From: Mangrovactinospora gilvigrisea
GTDB taxonomy: Bacteria > Actinomycetota > Actinomycetes > Streptomycetales > Streptomycetaceae
Direction of reading: 5' to 3'
Assembly: GCF_001879105.1 (NCBI RefSeq)
Contig: NZ_MLCF01000067.1
Location: 18,577-82,576 of the forward strand
DNA: 64,000 nucleotides
Shown here: in pieces, positions 1 through 7,278 of the stretch
How the letters are laid out: each line of letters opens with the position of its first letter
Numbering within the stretch: the first letter of the stretch is position 1
Translations under genes and position numbers: made by a program
The notes under the pieces: model-generated
What the model was told of the DNA's origin: nothing
The model's input: only the letters and a program-made list of their open reading frames with translations
Databases searched by the model: none

Positions 1-34
1 GAGCGCCCCCGGGCCCCGCCGCCCCGAGCAGGAC

Positions 35-973
35 GTGCCGAAGGAGGCCTTCGCGGTGCCCTTCGATGGCGACACCGAGCGCCTGGCGGCCGAGCAGCGC
101 CGGGTGGATGCCACCTTGGGCCGCTACCGCCAGGCCCTGCCCGCCGGGCGGGCGGATGATCCGCGCACGGTCGCCCGCCTCGGACGCGCCCCCCAGGCCA
201 CGGTCTTCGGCTGGTGGGTGTGGGACCTGTCCGGCCAGGCACCGCTCCTGGTCGAACTCGGCGTCCTGCCGCCGCAGCCGAGCCTGTGCGCCCGGGCGGC
301 GCGGCGCTGGATGCGGCGCGGGCCGGCCACGCTGGTGCAACTGGCCGCCGGCGGACCGGCGATCAGCACCGGGCGCCTGGGCGCGCTCGGCCTGGCCGCC
401 TACGCCGGTCTGACCGCGGTGGGCCTCGGCGCGCCCCTGCCGGTTGCCGCCGCGGCCGCGGCGGCCGCCGGCCTGCTGCCGGCCTCGGCGGTGCGCATCG
501 CCGACCGGCTGGCTCGCCGGCGCGTGCGAACCCTCGCCCACCCGCCCGCCGTCCTTACGGCTCTGGCGGCCGGTCAGCGGGACCTGGTCCAGCTTGCCGC
601 CGGCTGCCCGCAGGACGCCGAGCTGGGTGCCGTCGCCGATCTGGGGGCGCGCCTGCTGTGGGACGCGGCAGCGCTGGCCATCCGCACCGGCGAGGAACAG
701 CCGCAGCCGGTCGGCGCCCGCCACCCGGTCACGGCCCGCCTGACGGCCTACCGGACGGAGATGGACGCGCTCGTCCGGCTCGCCCACGACCGGCTCGCCG
801 CCCATCTCGAGCGCGAGGAGCTCTTGCACCGGCCGCTGGCCGAGGCTGCGGCCGAGCGCGTCCTGGACGCCGGCTACCTCGAGCCCGCAGTGCTCCGCCG
901 CACCGCCGAGGACCTGGAGCGCGCCACCGCCGCCATCCGCCACGGCACCCGCCGCCTCCACACCAAGCCCTGA
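35..973 (+). CDS. Hypothetical Ala-rich membrane protein, possibly 5'-truncated
   Basis: I do not recognise this 312-residue protein. It starts here at a GTG, but the frame stays open to the window edge, so the true start may lie upstream. The middle (about residues 110-150) is a long Ala/Leu/Gly-rich stretch that looks like one or two membrane segments. The flanking parts are charged and helical, with many Arg and Glu in the last 90 residues. Third codon positions are almost all G or C, which supports coding. The next gene follows after about 40 bases on the same strand, so the two probably share a transcript. Function unknown. Confidence 0.6.
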   Translation: MPKEAFAVPFDGDTERLAAEQRRVDATLGRYRQALPAGRADDPRTVARLGRAPQATVFGWWVWDLSGQAPLLVELGVLPPQPSLCARAARRWMRRGPATLVQLAAGGPAISTGRLGALGLAAYAGLTAVGLGAPLPVAAAAAAAAGLLPASAVRIADRLARRRVRTLAHPPAVLTALAAGQRDLVQLAAGCPQDAELGAVADLGARLLWDAAALAIRTGEEQPQPVGARHPVTARLTAYRTEMDALVRLAHDRLAAHLEREELLHRPLAEAAAERVLDAGYLEPAVLRRTAEDLERATAAIRHGTRRLHTKP

Positions 974-1013
974 TGGTCCGATGCCGACCCGTCGCCGAGA
1001 AAGGCCCGTGCCG

Positions 1014-2186
1014 ATGACCACCACCGTGGCCCGCCATCTGCGCCCCGTCCCGGTCGACCCCGGCGACTGGCCGGCCCGACCCCATCCCGTCCCCGGCGGC
1101 TACGCCTTCGACCTGCCCACCCGCCACCTCCGGTTCCATCTCCACCTGCCCACGGGCCGCTTCACGATCGCGTGGCACCGCCTTGCCGCCGGGCAGCCGG
1201 CTGCGGAGGACTTCCCGCCGCCGGGGCCCGGCACCAGCGTCTGGGTGCCCGACGCGACCCTCACCGCCCCGCCCGAGCACTGCCCGAACATGGTGTGGCC
1301 GCTGGTCGGACACCGCACCGCCGACCAGGCGAACCACCTGATTCACCGTCTGGCGCCCACCGCCGCGCTGCTGCTGGCCACCCTGATCGACCTGCCGGGA
1401 TGCCCCGCTGCCCTCGACTGGAGCTGCACCGCGGCCGCCGCCTGCGAGGCGATCGCCGAAGCCTGCCGACGCAAAGAGGCGGCCTCGGCCGACTTCGACC
1501 CGTGCGCCCACCATCCGGACCTGGTGGACTGCGCCGAGGCGATGGACGCAGCCCCCCACCTGATCGAGCCCGCCTGGCGCAGCGCCGGGACCGCGGAGCT
1601 GGACCGCGCCGCCCGCCAACTCGCCGCCCGACGGCTGGATCAACCGCTGGCCCGGGCCATGCAGCTGCGCTGCGGCAGGCCGGTGCGGCCCGGCGCGAGG
1701 CTTGTCGGAGCCCGCCGCTGGCTGCACGCCTACCGCGACGCCGCGCGGACCCGCGGCCCGGTGCCGATCGCCGCCACCACCTACTTCGCCGCCCGCCCCG
1801 AGCCCGGCGCCGCAGGCCTGCCGGCCGATGCGGACGACGTCGCGCTCGCCGCCCGGGCGGCCGCCGCCGAGCAGGCCGCCGCCGAAGGCGGCCACACCGT
1901 GCTGGATGCCACCGCCCATCTGCGCGCCGGGCGCGCCGCGGCCCGCGCGCGCATCCGCGCCCGCCTGGATACGGCCGCCGACGCATCGGCGGCGGCGCCG
2001 CGGCTGGCCCAAGTCGGCCTGGCCCTGCAGATCCTGGCGTGGAACGACCCGCAGGACGGCGCCGACGATGCCGAACGGATCGCCGGCGTCGCCCGCCGCG
2101 CCGGCCTGCAGCCTCAGATGCTGAGCGCCGTGCGCGCCCGCGCCCTGGCGCCGCCCACGACGTCCACCGCCTCCCGGCAGACGTAG
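1014..2186 (+). CDS. Hypothetical protein (390 aa)
   Basis: Unknown function. I chose the ATG at 1014, giving a protein that begins MTTTVARHLRPV, because an AAAGG-type ribosome binding site lies about 10 bases upstream. An in-frame start at 981 has none. The N-terminal 90 residues are beta-rich (aromatic and Pro residues, a HLRFHLHLPTGRF stretch). The rest is Ala-rich and predicted helical, with scattered Cys. No membrane segment or signal peptide is visible. It follows the membrane protein gene closely and probably belongs to the same operon, which seems to end here because a new promoter starts at 2262. Confidence 0.6.
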   Translation: MTTTVARHLRPVPVDPGDWPARPHPVPGGYAFDLPTRHLRFHLHLPTGRFTIAWHRLAAGQPAAEDFPPPGPGTSVWVPDATLTAPPEHCPNMVWPLVGHRTADQANHLIHRLAPTAALLLATLIDLPGCPAALDWSCTAAAACEAIAEACRRKEAASADFDPCAHHPDLVDCAEAMDAAPHLIEPAWRSAGTAELDRAARQLAARRLDQPLARAMQLRCGRPVRPGARLVGARRWLHAYRDAARTRGPVPIAATTYFAARPEPGAAGLPADADDVALAARAAAAEQAAAEGGHTVLDATAHLRAGRAAARARIRARLDTAADASAAAPRLAQVGLALQILAWNDPQDGADDAERIAGVARRAGLQPQMLSAVRARALAPPTTSTASRQT

Positions 2187-2261
2187 CCGCGCCCGGGCCG
2201 GACCGCCCGTCCTGGTCGCGTCCGCGGTCGTGCAACAGGGGACACACCCATACCCCATGAG

Positions 2262-2290
2262 TTGCTAATACTCTCTTGGCTATGTATTGT
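2262..2290 (+). promoter_or_regulatory. Cargo promoter, copy 1 (TTGCTA-N17-TATTGT)
   Basis: An A/T-rich island in very G/C-rich DNA. TTGCTA (2262-2267) and TATTGT (2285-2290) are 17 bp apart, as in a sigma-70-type promoter. The spacer begins ATACTCTCT, matching the copies at 24051, 25766 and 63557. The expected transcription start is near 2297, about 80 bases before the TTG start of the next gene. Confidence 0.65.
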
Positions 2291-2378
2291 GCTGCTCGTT
2301 GGGCGCTCCCGGCGACCGGGAGCCGCGTCCACGACCGACGCCCCCCATCCCCCCCGATCCCCGTTGTGGAGGCCTCCG

Positions 2379-2741
2379 TTGACCACGTCACCGCCACCCA
2401 CCGACCACGGCCCGTTCGGACTGGTCGTGGCCGTCCCCGCCACCACCGCCGAGGCCCCGTTCAACGCCAACCTTCGCGAGATCCTCCTCGCCACCGTCCC
2501 CCTGGCCATCCGCCAACAGCCCGACCTGGGCCGCGCGGAAATGATGCGCACCGCCCAGAAGTTCGCCCGCCAGATCGGCTCCCACGGCGACGACCTCCAG
2601 TTCGGCGGCCGCCACCGCGGCGCCACCCTGAGCGCCCTGATCTCCGGCTTCGCGCTCTTGTCCCGCGCCGAAGGCGGCGTGACCGCGCTCGGCGTCCACG
2701 CATGCCGTGCCCCCCACGAGGGCTGTCCCGGCGCGCACTGA
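2379..2741 (+). CDS. Hypothetical protein, TTG start (120 aa)
   Basis: Unknown small protein. The best start is the TTG at 2379, because GGAGG lies at 2368-2372 about 6 bases before it. The in-frame start at 2262 would sit inside the promoter. The product begins MTTSPPPTDHGPFGLVVAV and has a helical middle with RAEMMRTAQKFARQIG. It ends with an HACRAPHEGC segment whose two Cys and two His could bind a metal; that is a guess. It is the first gene behind cargo promoter copy 1, and the next gene starts about 40 bases later. Confidence 0.6.
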   Translation: MTTSPPPTDHGPFGLVVAVPATTAEAPFNANLREILLATVPLAIRQQPDLGRAEMMRTAQKFARQIGSHGDDLQFGGRHRGATLSALISGFALLSRAEGGVTALGVHACRAPHEGCPGAH

Positions 2742-2783
2742 CGTCCGCTGCCGAACACCCGGCCACAGGAAAGGACCGGCTAC

Positions 2784-3497
2784 ATGACGATCACCGTCCA
2801 GACCATGCCCCTGGACAGCAACGGACACCGTCTCAGCCACGGAACCACCATCAACGTCCATGCCCGCGACGCCGACGGCACGGTGGTCTGGCACACCGGC
2901 ATCTCGGAGGCGTGCACCGTCTGCGACACCGCACCCCGCCTCGTCGCCGCCGACGGCCGCGTCCGCGCACAGGATCCGTGCGCCTACCCGGACGGATTCA
3001 CCACGACCATCACTCTCGATGTCCCGTCGGGCCGGATCGCGGTCGCCGACGACCTCCGCGACGCCTTCCCGCGGGACCGCCGCGACGTCGCGGACTACAA
3101 CACCCTCCTGGGGCAAGCCCAGGCCACCCTGGCGATGGCCGACCTCGGCTGCGCCTACGGCGCGATCGACGACACTTGCCCGGGGCTCTACCGCACCGGG
3201 CAGGACCGGTATGTCATCGCGACCCCCGCCTACGACGCGAGCGACAACCCGACACTGCCCGACACCGACCGGCTCGCCACCATCGTCACCGACCTGTGGG
3301 CCTACTCGGTCGCCGACGCTGACCTGTGGATGGCTCGCGGCGGCCGCATCGACCGGATCGGGCGCAGCGTCACCCTCGTCGACATCCCGCCGGGCCGCTA
3401 CGAGTTCACCCTCCACACCGGCGAACGCGCCTTTCCCTGGGACACCGTCGACGAGGCCACCCTCGTCTACGCCGACATCAAACGCGTCACCCGATGA
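2784..3497 (+). CDS. Hypothetical protein (237 aa)
   Basis: Not recognised. It has a clear AGGAAAGG ribosome binding site before the ATG and strongly coding codon use. The sequence is beta-rich: an N-terminal part with paired Cys (EACTVCDTAP), a central helical part (NTLLGQAQATLAMADLG) and a C-terminal part ending in RYEFTLHTGERAFPW. No signal peptide or membrane segment is visible. Its stop overlaps the next start by four bases (ATGA), so it is translationally coupled to the DUF3263 gene. It belongs to the unit behind the promoter at 2262. Confidence 0.65.
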   Translation: MTITVQTMPLDSNGHRLSHGTTINVHARDADGTVVWHTGISEACTVCDTAPRLVAADGRVRAQDPCAYPDGFTTTITLDVPSGRIAVADDLRDAFPRDRRDVADYNTLLGQAQATLAMADLGCAYGAIDDTCPGLYRTGQDRYVIATPAYDASDNPTLPDTDRLATIVTDLWAYSVADADLWMARGGRIDRIGRSVTLVDIPPGRYEFTLHTGERAFPWDTVDEATLVYADIKRVTR

Positions 3498-3736
3498 CCG
3501 CCCGCCGCTTGCTGACCGAGACCGAGCGGAAGGTGCTGGCCATGGCCGCCCGCACGTTCCGCACCCCCGGCGCCCGCGAGGACGCCGTCCGCCGCGAACT
3601 CCGGATGTCGCCGACCCGGTATGCCCAGGTCCTCAACGCGCTCCTGGACCGCCGCGAAGCCCTGGAAGCCGCCCCCGTCCTGATCAACCGGCTGCGCGGC
3701 CGACGCGAACGGCTCCGCGCCCATCGCGGGGACTGA
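3494..3736 (+). CDS. DUF3263-like small helix-turn-helix protein
   Basis: This 80-residue protein matches the actinobacterial DUF3263 pattern as I know it: LTETERKVLAMAARTF, then GAREDAVRRELRMSPTRYAQVLNALLDRREAL, then an Arg-rich tail. The middle reads as a helix-turn-helix (RRELRMSPTRYAQVLNALL), so DNA binding is likely. The family is common in Actinobacteria and its role is not well known. It starts at the ATG that overlaps the previous stop (ATGA). It may regulate the cargo operon it sits in, which is inference. Confidence 0.7.
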   Translation: MTARRLLTETERKVLAMAARTFRTPGAREDAVRRELRMSPTRYAQVLNALLDRREALEAAPVLINRLRGRRERLRAHRGD

Positions 3737-3904
3737 CCCGCACCGCTGCGCCCACCTCGACACGCCAGCGGCATCGCACGAACCAGGCGCTCCTGACCCG
3801 ACGCCAGGCCGCCGACACGACGCCCCACCTGAAACCCGCGCCGCCCTGACTAGCCGACCGTGGGCTACCCACCCCTGCCCTCCCGGATCGCAAAGGATCA
3901 CGCC

Positions 3905-4585
3905 ATGCCTACTCCCACCCCGGACTTCGCCTCGACCCTGGCTACCGCTCTTGGACCGCAGTGGATGACCACCGCCACCGGATCTCCCCACCTCCCGTAC
4001 CTGTTCACCCACCCCGATGGCGAGACGATCGAATTCTGGACCCCCTTCGACAGCAACCGCTTCCTGTTCGACGGGCGACTGCCGAACGACCCGCACGACG
4101 CCCGCGTCGACCGCGACAGCCACGACCTGAGGTTCGAGTCGATCAGCGTGGCCGACACCCGGACCGCAAGCGCCATGGCCCGAGAGATCACGCGACGTCT
4201 CCTGCCCCCCTACCGCAAGGCCCTGGTCCAGTATCAGCTGCGACTCGCCCTTCAGCGGCAGGCCAACATGCAAATCGCCGAGGCGGCCGAGCAGATCGCC
4301 GACGCGATCGGCACTACCCCCAGCCAGCCCCAGATCACTCCCAACGGCCCACGATCCGTGCGCTTCAACGGCACCGCGCGCCCCGCCCCCGGCAGCCGCA
4401 CCCACCCCTTCCACGCCTTCGCCCGCGCCACGATCGACGCCAACGAATATCACGGCACCGCTCTGGTCGATCTGGAAGCACGCGAGTTGACGCCCCGGCA
4501 GGCCGCGGCCGCCCTCCAGGCCATCGCCGCCGCCGACCAGCCCGCCCAAACCATCCCCGCGCCTCGCCCCGCCGCCGAGAACTAA
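3905..4585 (+). CDS. Hypothetical protein (226 aa)
   Basis: Not recognised. The start is the ATG at 3905 with AAAGGA seven bases upstream; an earlier in-frame start at 3860 lacks a site. The N-terminal half is mixed alpha/beta (LPYLFTHPDGETIEFWTPFDSNRFLFDGRLP). The middle has a long helix rich in Gln and Ala (YRKALVQYQLRLALQRQANMQ, about residues 100-130) that could form a coiled coil. The C-terminus contains HPFHAFARATIDANEYHGTALVDLE. No export signal is visible. It stands about 170 bases after the previous gene on the same strand. Confidence 0.6.
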   Translation: MPTPTPDFASTLATALGPQWMTTATGSPHLPYLFTHPDGETIEFWTPFDSNRFLFDGRLPNDPHDARVDRDSHDLRFESISVADTRTASAMAREITRRLLPPYRKALVQYQLRLALQRQANMQIAEAAEQIADAIGTTPSQPQITPNGPRSVRFNGTARPAPGSRTHPFHAFARATIDANEYHGTALVDLEARELTPRQAAAALQAIAAADQPAQTIPAPRPAAEN

Positions 4586-4740
4586 CCCCTGTCGACCCAG
4601 GCCGCACCCCTGCCCGCAGCGCGGTGACAACTACCTGCCCACCGAAATGACAGTAGGTCCGCTGTAGCGCCGGGCGGTGAGCGCCCCCCCAGGGCGCCCA
4701 CCGCCCCGCACCCGACCGACACCCCGAGGGGAACCAGACC

Positions 4741-4962
4741 ATTCACGGACTGCTGTGGTACGCCCAGATCGCCAAGTCGTCGGGCACGCGATGGGAGATC
4801 CACCTCAAGCCGATGTGCGCCCAGATCCGCGGCGATAGCACGCAGGCCCAGTGGGTGAACAACGCGACCCAGACCACCCTGGACACCGACGAGCTTCGGG
4901 CCGCGCTCAGCGACCCCGTCCATGTCTGCGTGTGCTGCCACGAGCTGACGCAGCACCAGTAG
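4741..4962 (+). CDS. Possible small Cys-containing protein with a non-standard start
   Basis: An open frame with good codon use encodes about 73 residues: HGLLWYAQIAKSSGTRWEI, a middle part, and the end DPVHVCVCCHELTQHQ. The frame is closed just upstream by a TGA at 4678, and no ATG, GTG or TTG lies between that stop and the conserved-looking part. The best site is GAGGGGA at about 4726-4732, which would place an ATT start at 4741. The CVCC motif could bind metal. Alternatives are a CTG start at 4750, a remnant that lost its start, or a sequencing error. Confidence 0.4.
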   Translation: MHGLLWYAQIAKSSGTRWEIHLKPMCAQIRGDSTQAQWVNNATQTTLDTDELRAALSDPVHVCVCCHELTQHQ

Positions 4963-5043
4963 CGCGACCGGCTGCCCCGTTGACGCAGCGCCCGCCGTCC
5001 GCCATCGGCGCCTCGGCGCCCGACCCCTCAGAGGATGATCCGC

Positions 5044-5256
5044 GTGAATGCGAAGGGAATCCGCGCCGCCACCGCCAGCGCGCGCGCCGTCGCCCTGATC
5101 AGTGCCTATCGCAACCCGTTCACCAGCAGCGACGCCGAGGTCATCGCCGACATCATCGCCGACCTGGTCCTGTACGCCGACAGCGTCGGCCTGGACCCGA
5201 ACGACCTCGTCGCCAACGCCATGGGCCACTTCGCGCACGAACGCGACGACGCCTGA
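5044..5256 (+). CDS. Hypothetical small helical protein (70 aa)
   Basis: I chose the GTG at 5044, because AGAGG sits about nine bases upstream. The ATG at 5035 directly abuts that site and is too close. The product is helical (AATASARAVALISAYRNPF, then DAEVIADIIADLVLYADSVGLDPNDLVANAMGHF) and has no signal peptide. It is followed after 37 bases by another small gene with its own ribosome binding site. I do not recognise the family. Confidence 0.55.
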   Translation: MNAKGIRAATASARAVALISAYRNPFTSSDAEVIADIIADLVLYADSVGLDPNDLVANAMGHFAHERDDA

Positions 5257-5293
5257 CCCAGGCGCGCGCCGCACCGACCCGAGGAGAGCTACC

Positions 5294-5548
5294 CTGCCCG
5301 ATCACCGCACCACCGACCGCGCCCGGATCGAAGCCGCAGCGGACTTCGTCGAGTACTGGCAGCGCCTGCTGGTCGAGCTGGTCGACACCTACCACTGCTC
5401 CATGACTTGCACCGAGGCGGAAACGGCCGCTGACCTGCTTAGCGCCTTCGGCAAGGACCAGGCCGCCGAAGACCTCCTGATCGCCCACACGGAGCACGAC
5501 GACCCCATTGCCGCCCGCTCCCACCGCACCGCTGAGCGGGACGCATGA
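5294..5548 (+). CDS. Hypothetical small helical protein with CTG start (84 aa)
   Basis: GAGGAG at 5281-5286 is followed seven bases later by CTG at 5294, which I take as the start since no ATG or GTG fits the site. The product is acidic and helical (ARIEAAADFVEYWQRLLVELVDTYHCSMTC, then ETAADLLSAFGKDQAAEDLLIAH). It resembles small cargo proteins of actinomycete plasmids and phages in style, but I do not recognise a family. Its stop overlaps the next start (ATGA), so it is coupled to the broken gene that follows. Confidence 0.55.
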   Translation: MPDHRTTDRARIEAAADFVEYWQRLLVELVDTYHCSMTCTEAETAADLLSAFGKDQAAEDLLIAHTEHDDPIAARSHRTAERDA

Positions 5549-5841
5549 GCACCGACTACGAGCGCCAGTCTGCGGCCCTCACCGGATCCCCGGCGACCAG
5601 ATCCACGAGTTCGCCGAGCCCACCGATGTCCTCGACTCCCACTCCCTCCAGCTGCTCTGCGACCTGAACTGTTCGGGAGGCGTCCTGACCGGCACCAAGA
5701 CAGAGCTGCGCACCCTCGCCCTGCAGCATCGACGCCCCGCCCGAGGACAGCCCCGACGGCACCGCCCAGACCCACATCGACCCGCGGAAGTTCCACCCCG
5801 GCAACGGGCTGCCCGCCGGCGGCGACGATCGCCGCCGCTAA
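5545..5841 (+). pseudogene. Frameshifted gene, paralogue of the 23651-23953 protein
   Basis: The ATG overlaps the previous stop, but the starting frame (MSTDYERQSAALTG...) ends early. Coding continues in a second frame (IPGDQIHEFAEPTDVLD ... LNCSGGVLTGTKTELRTLAL) and then returns to the first frame (HIDAPPEDSPDGTAQTHIDP ... RRR, stop at 5839-5841). The reconstructed C-terminal part resembles the intact 100-residue protein at 23651-23953: both have GTK, EL, then PED, PDGT and D-RK in the same order. So there are two compensating single-base shifts, either a true pseudogene or sequencing indels in G/C runs. Confidence 0.65.
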
Positions 5842-5913
5842 CCCCGACGGGCGCCGCGGCCACCGCGGCCGTGGCGGCCGGACCCTGACCCGCCCTCAGA
5901 CCGCGAGGACACC

Positions 5914-7194
5914 ATGCCTCACCTGCCCACTCTGCTCACCTACGGCCTCGGCGCCGACTCCACCGCGGTGCTGCTGGACTTCCTGGCCCGCCCGACCTTC
6001 CACGGGCTGCGCCCCGACCTGTCCGACCTGATCGTGGCCACCGCCATGACGGGCGATGAGTGGGACGACACCATCGCCGACGTCGAGCGCCACATCCTGC
6101 CGCGCCTGCGCCGCGCCGGCGTCCGCTACGTCCAACTCGCCCGCGGCGGACCCCGCGACGCCGACGGCATCCTGGTCCTGGACGACTCCCGCGCCCCCAC
6201 CCGCCTGTACCCGGCCGGCCCCTGGCGCCTGTCGGACGAGCTCACCGCAGCCGGCACCGTTCCCATGGTCGCCAACGGTCATAGGACATGCTCGCTGAAG
6301 TTCAAGGGATGGCCGCTGGACAAGTGGGCCGGCCAGGAGTTCGGCGCCCGCCCCTACCGCCGCGCCATCGGCTACAACGCCGACGAGCGCGGCCGCGCAG
6401 AAAAGGACCGCCGGCTGACCGCGCAGGCCCGCACCGCCTGCACGCCCATCTACCCGCTGATTGAGATGGGGTGGGGCCGTGCGCGGGTCGAACAGATCCT
6501 GCACGAGCGGCTCGGCGTGATCCTCAACAAGAGCTACTGCGCGCAGTGTCCCTTTAGTGGCGTGGCCGCCTCCCGCGAGCGCCACGAGGCCCGGCTGCGC
6601 CGCTTTCCCGAGCACGCCGTTCAGGTGCTGGCCATGGAGTACACCGCCATGGCGCTGAACGAGAACTCCAGCCTGTACGCCACCGCCTCGCTGTACGGGC
6701 GGCTCGCCGAGGATCCCGCCAACGCCGTCATCCTCGACAAGTTCGACGCCCATCTGGACGCCGTTGACTGGGCGGTCTACGACGTCCGCCGGATCTACAA
6801 CGCCAAGCGCACGCCCGGGTGCCGCGCCGAGCACGGCCCCACCTGCCGCACTCCGGCCCCCGGGTGCCGCGACGAGCACGCCAAGGGGCCCGCCTGGCGG
6901 GCCGTCACCACCCTCTACACCGGGCCGCGGGACACGGCCGAGCTGCTGGTCCGCAAGGTCGCCCACAAGCACCAGGCCCCGTTGCGCCGTGGGGAGACCA
7001 GCAGCATCGCGCGCGCCCACTACCTGGAGCACATCGCCGACACCTACCCTGCCGCCCACGGTTGCATCGTGGCCGCGCCCGCCGGCGCCAAGGACAAGCA
7101 ACGGCCAGGATTCGCCCGGCGCTGGCGGCAGATCACCGGAGGCGTCGGACTGCCGTATCGACCGCGGGAAGCCGCCCACAACGCATCTTCGTAA
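5914..7194 (+). CDS. PAPS-reductase-like PP-loop protein (adenine nucleotide alpha hydrolase family)
   Basis: The N-terminus holds a PP-loop, LLTYGLGADSTAVLLDFL (about residues 6-23), the ATP-pyrophosphate binding signature of the PAPS reductase/alpha-hydrolase superfamily. Further on there is HRTCSLKFK (about residues 126-134) and NKSYCAQCPFSG (about 207-218). The Cys residues there could carry a cluster or take part in sulfur or nucleotide chemistry. At 426 residues it is longer than assimilatory PAPS reductases. Phage and plasmid members of this superfamily have varied or unknown roles, and DndC of DNA phosphorothioation is a relative. No dnd genes are present here, so I do not assign that function. 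The gene ends at a bidirectional terminator facing the endonuclease gene. Confidence 0.7.
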   Translation: MPHLPTLLTYGLGADSTAVLLDFLARPTFHGLRPDLSDLIVATAMTGDEWDDTIADVERHILPRLRRAGVRYVQLARGGPRDADGILVLDDSRAPTRLYPAGPWRLSDELTAAGTVPMVANGHRTCSLKFKGWPLDKWAGQEFGARPYRRAIGYNADERGRAEKDRRLTAQARTACTPIYPLIEMGWGRARVEQILHERLGVILNKSYCAQCPFSGVAASRERHEARLRRFPEHAVQVLAMEYTAMALNENSSLYATASLYGRLAEDPANAVILDKFDAHLDAVDWAVYDVRRIYNAKRTPGCRAEHGPTCRTPAPGCRDEHAKGPAWRAVTTLYTGPRDTAELLVRKVAHKHQAPLRRGETSSIARAHYLEHIADTYPAAHGCIVAAPAGAKDKQRPGFARRWRQITGGVGLPYRPREAAHNASS

Positions 7195-7211
7195 GCGGAA
7201 GGTCGAGCGGC

Positions 7212-7260
7212 GCGCGGCGATCCGAGCGGAGAATGCCTTCCATCGCGCGGATCGCCGCGC
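7212..7260. terminator. Bidirectional terminator between convergent genes
   Basis: A perfect 13-bp inverted repeat: GCGCGGCGATCCG (7212-7224) pairs with CGGATCGCCGCGC (7248-7260) across a 23-nt loop. It lies between the PAPS-reductase-like gene and the convergent endonuclease gene. There is no T-tract, as is common in high-GC actinomycetes. The core GGCGATCCG is also the stem of the hairpin at 8979-9004. Confidence 0.65.
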
Positions 7261-7278
7261 CCGGAGCCCTGCGGGGCG

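Noticed and set aside
2262..2378. Open frames starting inside the cargo promoters and encoding MLILS-x-LCIV (2262, and 24079 on the minus strand)
   Set aside because: The similar peptides come from the conserved promoter DNA itself, there is no ribosome binding site, and good starts with sites lie further downstream.
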